Assembly: GCA_028583605.1 (NCBI GenBank)
Contig: CM053333.1
Coordinates: 27,693,302 to 27,757,301, forward strand
Reading direction: 5' to 3'
Length of the DNA: 64,000 nt
From: Dastarcus helophoroides
Taxonomy: Eukaryota > Arthropoda > Insecta > Coleoptera > Bothrideridae
Part shown: piece by piece, positions 56,680-64,000 of the stretch
Layout: every line of letters begins with the position of its first letter
Position numbering within the stretch: position 1 is the stretch's first letter
Notes under the pieces: generated by a model
The model's database searches: none
Told to the model about the DNA's origin: nothing
What the model saw: the letters and a program-made list of their open reading frames with translations, nothing else
Made by a program: the position numbers and the translations under genes

Positions 56680-58339
56680 TTGATTTATTTGCGAAAATTT
56701 ACATTTGAACTGAACATTTCAGTTCTTTAATACCTCAATTTTCTTAAGTTAAGTTTAATTGTTTTAAAAAAAAAGAGACTTTCTCTAGGTTTCAATTTGA
56801 AAAGTACAGAACTTTTTTTAGATTTTTCAATTTAAACTTTACTTTCAGAAACAATTTAAAGACTAAAGTTTCAACTTAAATCCTATTTTAAAATTCTGAA
56901 ATTAACGTCAAATTTCTAATTAATTGCAACATCAATTTTCAAAAAGTGCTTTTATCTTGGTAAGCTTTTTGAATACATTAACATCAACAGCAGATTTATA
57001 ATTATTCTTTAAAAGAGTTTCAAAATTGAAGTCTAAAAAAAAATTTATTTGCTTCTTTTTCGATCAGTTTTCTCTTTTATAAAATACATGGCACGCCACT
57101 TTGTTGAGCTGCAAACGTTTAAACAAGTTTACTTTATTTTACCACAAATAAATTAAATTATTGAAATTGTCAACGCAATATTAAAAAAGTGCTTCGAATA
57201 CAAATTTATGATAATAATGGTAATACTTTGATGGATCGACATTTTAAGAATTAATATTAATTGTTAGTTTTTGTAACTTTTGGTAAAAAGTTTCAAGTAC
57301 CCTTGGGAAATTAAAAGAATATAAAACATGAAATTCTAAGTTAGAAAATAAATGGATTCACAGTTGTAAAATTTGATTCATTTGACTTGGTCCTAAAAAT
57401 TTTATTTGCCTTAAAAACCCATTATTTTTATTCGGGCATATAACAGCAAAAAAGGTTGAAAGCTTTAAGGGATGCTGTCAAAATATGTTCAAAACAAGAA
57501 ACATATAACCTTGTTAGTAGATAATAGACATGTTTAAATGCTGCCATACATTTTACATTTGAAAGTTTATGTGTCACAGGGGACATTTTCTAAGCTCTGG
57601 GAAATAAACGTTTGGTAACAAGTTTTTGACCTTTTTAATCTGTGTGCTCTGCAGCGATCCTTTTATTTAAACTTGGTCTGTGCCTTTGCGGAGATTACTG
57701 TTTAGGTTTTCTAATTGTCTTAAATGATCCGAGTCCAAGCTTTCTACACGTAAAAGCGGCTACAACTCATTTCAGAGTAATGAAACTTGACTAAATCCAC
57801 ACTTTTAGAATTCCCTTTTTTAAATCTAGTATACATAAACGTACGTCTGCCAACCGAAGGCCTAATTAAACCATTTATTATGTTATATTAAAACCAGGAA
57901 CATAATCTGCTTTATTGCTATGTGTTTACAAACAATAAAGTAATAAGGTATTGGAGTTAAGGTAGTAAAGTTGTAAACTAACAGTTTCCTTGCTCCTTGC
58001 TCTAGTAGAAAAACAGTATTGTTGAAATACTATGCTCTAGGCTAGGAAATTTATAGATAAACAAAGTGCCGCAATAATCTACATACCAAATCAATTCCCG
58101 TGAGTTTGTTTAACCGAAGTAATAAATTAGCGTAGCCTTATCACCATTTGTTGGTGGATTTAGAGCAGCCCCCTTATTTCAGTATTTATTTAGAAAGAGT
58201 ATACTTGAAAAAATTATCTTACATTGAATAAAGAAGTTTGAAAAATAATAAAATATAATGCATAAATTTAATTGGCAATTTAAAAATATGTTTTGGGAAA
58301 AAAGTCATAGAAAATATTAAAATGTAAATATTAAACTGT
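56680..58339. other. AT-rich DNA, no gene seen
   Basis: Low-complexity A/T-rich sequence to about 57060, then unassigned DNA. No recognisable coding. Confidence 0.35.
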
Positions 58340-58346
58340 TACCAAA

Positions 58347-59650
58347 ATGTTTAAATTTTCAGGTGGTTTCTATATTAAGTTGTCGCTTCATCTTTTTCGG
58401 AGACGGCCTGAGCTCCCTCGCCTAGCGATTTCTATTTCCAGATCTCTATATTTTATTATGTTTTCTACTTTTTTATTATCTACATTGCTATCAGCAGGAA
58501 TTGCCACATCGCTACTACTATCGGCTATCAAACAACTACCTTTTTTCAGGTCATTGATGACTATGTCAGGTTTATTAGCATAAGTAGTTCGATCAGTGTG
58601 TATTTGTTGGTCTTATAACAACACAATATCCCCTTCCGACTGCGTAGGTTGAGGTTCATGTTGATACCATTTAGCAGAAACTTCTATACCATAATTTTTA
58701 CTCACAGCCCAATGTATGTATGTGCATACCCTATTGTGTCTTTTGACATATTCTGCTTTCGCGAGCCGAGGACATGCAGAGACTATATGTTCGATATGTT
58801 CTTTTTCTTGTTTGCAGATTCTGCATGTGTCATCAGTATTTATTTTCATTATTCTTTTGTCATAGTACTTGGTTCGTAAAGCTTGGTCTTGTGCAGCAGT
58901 TATAAAAGCCTCAGTCTCCCCTTTCATTTTGCCATACTTTAGCCATTCAAATGAGCCTTGTTGCTTGATGGTGGGCTTATGGATTATTTTTAAGAAATTT
59001 CCATGTAGAGGCTTTTCTTTCTATCTTGTTTTATGTTACTTTGTTATGGCTGCCTTTAGATCTTTCTTTTGGTTTTTGATAGCTAATTCAGTGCTATTAT
59101 TGCCTGGTGGCACAATTTCATAACTGGTCTGTACGTGGTTTGCCTCCAATATTATGTTTTTCTAGCTAGGCTTTAAGTTTTTAATTTTCTTAAATATATC
59201 TACTGGACTGTCACTTTTCTTCTTTAAGATATATGTGGATAGTCCTAGTATTGCTGCTTTATAAGCTGTTTCTACTTTACAAAGCCCTTTACAACCCGCT
59301 AATCTAGGTAAATAAGGTCTATCCACGTCTGCTTTAGGATGTAGTAACTTATACGTGGTCAGTAGCTTCCGGGTCTTCCTGTCCAATTGCCTAAGTTCCT
59401 CTATTGTCCAATTTATAATACTAAAACTATATTCTAGTACGGGCATTGCTAGATTACCAATCGCTGTCATTTTATTTTTTCCTGTAAGTTCTGTACCTAA
59501 TATTAACCTAATTCTTCGAACATACTATTTTTTGATCTTATCTTTCATCTCGGCATGTAATATGTCACTCCTAGATATTTATATGCCTTTTCAGGTTCAA
59601 GATTTTCAATTTCAATTTGTGGTTCTTGCTTTCTGATAGAGAGGTACCTA
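58347..59650 (-). pseudogene. R2-like non-LTR relic: RT end and restriction-like endonuclease
   Basis: In minus-strand order: the end of reverse transcriptase (PEKAYKYLGV about 59590-59560), a thumb-like region (59470-59162, with IGNLAMPVLEYSF and LDRKTRKLLTTYKLLHPKA), a linker (KPLHGNFLK, about 59000), then AAQDQALRTKYY. Next is a zinc knuckle, CRICKQEKEHIEHIVSAC (C-x2-C-x7-H-x4-C), with AEYVKRHNRV behind it. Last is a PD-(D/E)xK-like nuclease core (NKPDIVIND...CLIAD, about 58580-58520). The zinc-knuckle-plus-nuclease tail is diagnostic of non-LTR elements with a restriction-like endonuclease (R2/R4/Dong group). The relic has at least three stops or frameshifts and starts within RT, so it is 5'-truncated. 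No poly-A found. Confidence 0.82.
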
Positions 59651-59699
59651 ATGCCAGTTCTTAATATATTATTTCTTCTGTTAAATTGTGTCTTTTAGT

Positions 59700-60020
59700 G
59701 CAATCACTAGCTGCTAGTGTAGTGCATCCCGATGTTAGGTTAGGTGATGATGTTAGGTGTTCTATAGTTTCAGAAACTTTTCCTGATAATCTACATTTAT
59801 GAATAGTTGTGGTTCATTTTTCTACATATTTTTGGTAGTTTCTGGTTGCTATTATCCCCTCTTGTATCGCTATGATAAAATCTTTTGTTTCAGGGTATAG
59901 CATTCCTTTTTTGAGCCACAGTGTTGATAGTTCAGTATGTGAATGCCAAAGTTTCTGAGAATATTTCCCATGATGCGGTTTATTTATCCAGATATCTTTA
60001 GCTTCAATTATAGCTTGCAT
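59700..60020 (-). pseudogene. Second R2-like fragment (linker to zinc knuckle)
   Basis: Upstream on the minus strand a second copy of the same C-terminal segment begins: KPHHGKYSQKL, LYPETKDFIIAIQEG, TRNYQKYV, then a broken knuckle with CRLSGKVSETIEHL and TKRHNL. It stops near 59700, and the RT end of the neighbouring fragment follows immediately. The two are thus head to tail but not the same copy, because both contain the linker-knuckle segment with clearly different residues. Confidence 0.7.
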
Positions 60021-60573
60021 ATTTACCCAAAAATCGTTAATTAGGAATTATTATCTTATAATTACCAAGTTCATCTTAAAAAATAATTTTGCACTTGGCC
60101 GATCCTAAAATAACTATTAACTTTAAGATACTAAAATTGGTCAACAGATCTAATTTTCCATTATGTCACATATTTCATTAAGTCTGTAATAAAAATTTTT
60201 AAACTGCAACTGAAATATTATGCTTCCCAATAATTACCTTATCAAATTGTTAAATCTAATTAAAATAGGACAACATATCGAATGAACTGCCTTTACCAAA
60301 TAAACCAAGAGTTAAAATAAATTGTATATTAATTTAATTCCTCCTATGATTGATGACCTTAGTTGTTAAGATCAAATTATGGCAAATATTGACAAAGACT
60401 AAACACAGCAAAGTACGATAGCGACGCGGAGCTACTTCTTTTTTGTTCCGGGAAGCCAAGTTTACCTGAATCAGCCCTTCATCAACTCCTGCAGCGTCAT
60501 CTGCTGGACGAATATGTGGTAGTTCTTGATGAATTTTCCCAATTTTTCTACAGCACTACTCTGCGGTTAAGGA
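60021..60573. other. No clear gene
   Basis: AT-rich. The GC-richer part (60410-60560) may be the continuation of the mariner relic below, but I cannot align it. Confidence 0.35.
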
Positions 60574-60822
60574 TTAGCTAGGGTTTAGAGCCACATACCT
60601 CAAAATAGTTAACATCATTTTTTTGAATACGTTTGATGTGGGCGCATTGCCTTGGACAGTTGAATGTCTACAGTGAATGATTGGCAAGTCATTGAAGAAT
60701 TTTATTACGCAAACGAAGAGCACGGGGTAGATCTCAAAAGGTCGAGCTCTCTGATTGTTGATCAATTCATGTGGCACCCATGTATTCAGTTGTTTCACTT
60801 TTGCTTCGACATTCGCGTCCAA
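60574..60822 (-). pseudogene. Mariner transposase fragment
   Basis: The minus-strand frame reads KVKQLNTWVPHELINNQ and then RARPFEIYPVLF, which matches the linker of mariner transposases ('..LGKWVPHEL...Q..RR.EIC..LL.R'). 'KKMMLTI' further on resembles the '(K)KVMLSIWWD' block. The WWD aspartate and the other catalytic acids are not identifiable. It is a different lineage from the DUF4817-type genes at 41-42 kb. Confidence 0.5.
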
Positions 60823-60899
60823 TTCGTTATTGTGAATTGCGAATGGAGGTTTGCACGCTTTGACTTTTTTAACTCTGAATTAAAATGATGAAATTTTTG

Positions 60900-61485
60900 A
60901 AACTAATGGTGAACGAAAGTGAAAACATTTCATATTTAAAATTTATTTTAAAGAACAAAAATAAAATATAAAAACTGAAATATAACGGGACACAATACTG
61001 CAATGAAATATGTTCTTTGCCAATAATTCCATCAATAAAAATACGCATTTGAAGCTTTTTGGATCCAATATTGGCACCGTATTGTATATTTATCTAATCA
61101 TGTGTCTTACTGGTTATCTCTGATAAAGACGTAATATTCGGCATTAATCTCAAAACTTTAGCTACCTCCTCCAAATTTTGAAATTAAATTGAAAGTTTCA
61201 ACCGTTTTCCTGAACTTTCAAAACTTTAAGTTTTTTGTTATAAATGACTTTTTCCCAAAGTCTTTGCATTTTTTGAAAACTCCATAATCAAGCTTATTAT
61301 TTCTAACATTTCTGTAATTACAACTTTAACTTATAAATATTTGAAAATTTTGATATTTTAAAGATCGCTTTTTTCTTATAGTCTGATTAAACCTTAAACA
61401 TTGTTACCTTTTTTTGAATTTAAACTTTGTCTAATAAATTCAAGTAAACTTTTACTTTGAACCAAAATTTCAAAAATAGTTACAA
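60900..61485. other. AT-rich DNA, no gene seen
   Basis: Low-complexity from about 61170 on. Confidence 0.35.
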
Positions 61486-61680
61486 GAGCTTTCACGGGCA
61501 GAGTTAGTAAAATATATATTTCGTCAAGAATTGAACCGTGCCAAAGAAATACAAAAAGCGTTCAACGTTTCGTCCGCCATCATTCGGTACCTTTCGAGAA
61601 CAGCGAAGAATCAAGTTCGAGAAAACATGACAGCAATTGAGTATGTCAACCATACCAGAGGCAAAAATCTTTTAAACTGA
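61486..61680 (+). other. Short coding-like open segment, unknown
   Basis: From a TAG at about 61476 to a TGA at 61678-61680 one frame is open for over 60 codons, in GC-richer DNA than its surroundings. It reads like a soluble helical protein (RAELVKYIFRQELNRAKEIQ, then AFNVSSAIIRYLSR). There is an internal ATG at 61627 only. I do not recognise the family. It could be an exon or, more likely here, a transposase fragment. Confidence 0.3.
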
Positions 61681-63438
61681 AAGTGACACAAAAAATACAA
61701 CGCAGCCAATACGGAAGAGCAACATAAGTCAGTATGATAACCCTATCACAGGCGAAACTTATTGTTTGGGAATAAAAATGGAACAAAAGACAAGATAATT
61801 AGAAGATAAAAGCATAGTATTTCACTAAGTGAACTGACATAAACTACGAAACAGTTTTATTCTAAATTCTAATATCTTCCAAAATTTCAACTTTTTCCAA
61901 GAAATTATGAACTTCATATTATTTCTGTCTTTCTTAAAATTACAATTTTAAATACAACATTTGTAGAAATCTTTATATTTGAATTTCGATTCATTTTTGA
62001 AATTTTGATCTTTTTTAAAAAATTTACCATTTGTATTAAATGTGGGGGAAACTGGGATATTGTGAGCCGCTTTTTCATTGCGGCTAAAAACTCGCAAAAA
62101 AAAATATTTCTTTCTAAAAATTTTAAAGCTTCAATTTGAAGTACTAATAATAAGCTCTCTTTGGGTCGCAGCAGTTTGCGAATTTTATTAAATTATACAA
62201 CTTATATCAGTTTGCGCAAAAACTGCATTTTTGCGATTTTAAAAACTGTCGGAGAATTAGGACCACAAAATGTAGTAGAAAACCCTTTTTGTTTTTAATT
62301 CAAAATGGCAGAAAATTTATTATGAAAGAGAAACAAAGTGAAGTGGAGTAAGAAATGGCAATAAAAATCAATTCGAAACAAAATTATTATTGTATCAAAA
62401 ACTATTACAAATTGCCGAAAAATAATGCTGTGCTAAAAGTTTGCATAAATGATCACTTATATGCATCAATTAACAAAGTTAGCTTGTAAAATGTGAAGAA
62501 TTGAGTGATCCATAATTCCACGACAAAAGTCGTCCGTAATTCCCAGAACGTCCTTTTTACAATATGGCAGCATATGAGCAACTCAATACAAATTTCATGC
62601 AAAATTTCATGTAATTCTACGAATAATATGAAGATATTTACCTGAGTTAGTTTTCCAAAAGTGTAGTCAAATTAGAGGAAATTCAAAGTGAAAAAAATTT
62701 TCGAAGTATCACATTTCTATTTGAAATCGAAGTGAGGTAACGGTTGGTGTACACAAGTCGAGTACTGAAGGAAAAATGAGCTTAACATGAGACAAGCTGA
62801 CGACAATTATTTGTAACTGTCAACCACTACTAGAAAAAAATATAAAGCTGGTCCGCAATTCTCCGTGGTTCAGAATACCTCAGTCTCCCCTGCTGTTTTT
62901 TTTTCTCAAAATTTTCATTTAAAAAAACAAAATAATAATTTTTTCTGTGGAAATTTTGGTTCTTTCTGATAATTTTACTTTTTATTTAATAAAAATCTAT
63001 TTTAAACTTAAAGTTTACTAGTCTTTTTCTCTGATTTTAATTTCAAACTCGAATCTAGATTTTTTTTAGAAAAAAATTTTTTGAATTAAAATCAAAACTG
63101 GAGTTTAAAATTTTTGATTTTTTAAAATTTCGGGTTAAAGTTAGAAATGTATATCGTTTAACTTAAATTTCCAAACTTAAAATACGGGTGAGTCGGGAGG
63201 TGTCAGACACTTTACATTAAATACTTATTTAATTTATTATTATTTAACAATACGTGATAAAACCTCTTGAGGCCATTTTAAACTTACTTATGCAAATTCT
63301 GAATATACTTTTGTACCATAGATTATAACAATTTTTTATTAACTGTTCTTATAAAGATTAGGTTTTGTCCGAAACATACCGTCATGTGGTATGTTACGGA
63401 CAACATAATGGGATATTTGAGAAGTTGGGTAATAATAC
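61681..63438. other. AT-rich DNA, no gene seen
   Basis: Low-complexity A/T-rich tracts at 61860-62040 and 62900-63190. The rest is unassigned. Confidence 0.35.
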
Positions 63439-63699
63439 AGTAACAACGGCAGATTAACGCTTCAGAAATTTTGGCACACGATAAGCCTTATCTGCTCGTT
63501 CCTTAAAGAACCCGAAACGGGAACTATATAAACGGGGTCGCCTTTCCCTCAGTTCAGTAAGTTAGTTTGTTAGTCAATAAATAAGTTAATTAATTAAACA
63601 GTATTAAGCGAATTGCAATTTTAGTGTTTCGAGTCCAGTTTGGAAATAAGGTGGTTACAATTCACGGCGTATTATTCTTCGAACCGATAACACGCAACA
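63439..63699 (+). repeat. 5' LTR of a third Gypsy copy, shortened
   Basis: AGTAACAACGGCAGATTAACG to CACGCAACA matches the other two LTRs but lacks roughly 90 bp near its 5' end, directly after GTAAC. It keeps a TATA box (TATATAAA, 63525-63532), CTTTCCCTCAG downstream and AATAAA near 63578. A primer-site-like ACTAGTGTCAAAAG follows, with two changes from the first copy. Confidence 0.85.
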
Positions 63700-63913
63700 A
63701 CTAGTGTCAAAAGAGAGATTAGTTGTGCATTGTGCTTTATTTCTCGGCGGAATTCGTGCGCGGTTTCGCACTTAGACTTTATCACGGACGCTTTAAACTG
63801 TTAAGTAGTTTATACAAGGCGCGTAAAGAAAAATCTTGAACATTCGAGAACGCTTCCTGGAAGCGAGATTAAAATCGACCAAAGTGGAACAACAATTTCA
63901 AACGATATTACCA

Positions 63914-64000
63914 ATGATGAAAGACAAAGAAGAACAGGATAAAGCACAAAAACAACAAGATGAAAAACAAAGACGACAAGACGAAGAACAAAGACGACAA
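63914..64000 (+). CDS. gag: gag start of third Gypsy copy, partial
   Basis: From ATG 63914 the frame is open to the window edge and encodes the same Q/E/K/D-rich helical repeat as the gag at 49988. The frame is also open upstream to a TAA at 63824-63826, without another ATG. The homologous upstream ATG of the first copy is CTG here. This is the only gag start in the window without a visible break, so the element may continue intact beyond it. Confidence 0.6.
   Translation, partial: MMKDKEEQDKAQKQQDEKQRRQDEEQRRQ

Overview
The window looks like intergenic DNA from a large, strongly AT-rich arthropod genome, most likely an insect. The base composition, the transposon families (mariner-like elements of the DUF4817 transposase type, hAT, PIF/Harbinger, a Jockey-clade and an R2-like non-LTR retrotransposon, and a Ty3/Gypsy element) and the AT-rich low-complexity arrays support this. 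A hymenopteran is my guess only. I found no host protein-coding gene, tRNA, rRNA, CRISPR array or operon. Everything that reads as protein is a transposable-element relic, nearly always broken by stops, frameshifts or deletions.

Layout. 0-7.9 kb: a palindromic mariner-like MITE and two worn non-LTR fragments in otherwise plain AT-rich DNA. 7.97-11.17 kb: a 3.2-kb hAT-type element with an exact 8-bp target duplication, filled with degenerate 'AAAATTTCGA' repeats and carrying a small foldback element. 14.3-17.6 kb: a cluster of six short inverted-repeat elements, including a palindrome with 335-bp arms and a 5-nt spacer. 17.6-24.7 kb: unannotated except for an 8-bp tandem array. 24.75-27.78 kb: a 5'-truncated Jockey-like retrotransposon with a poly-A tail and a likely target duplication. 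30.3-32.9 kb: a second hAT-like end with the same repeat array. 35.5 kb: a GC-rich Harbinger MITE with a TAA duplication. 40.4-43.4 kb: a three-level nest of transposons around an inverted-duplicated mariner-like transposase gene. 43.5-46.4 kb: a Harbinger element sitting in the right arm of another foldback element. 48.3-48.6 kb: a 15-bp tandem array. 49.3-53.7 kb: a Gypsy element with both LTRs inserted in a mariner-like transposase relic. 54.8-56.7 kb: a second Gypsy fragment that keeps the part the first has lost. 58.3-60.0 kb: two head-to-tail R2-like fragments on the minus strand. 63.4-64.0 kb: the LTR and gag start of a third Gypsy copy, which runs off the window.

The parts do not form a pathway. 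What stands out is the density of long-armed foldback elements from several unrelated superfamilies, and the nesting, which gives a relative order of insertion. Short ends and target duplications were read directly from the bases. Family names rest on motif recognition without a database search.
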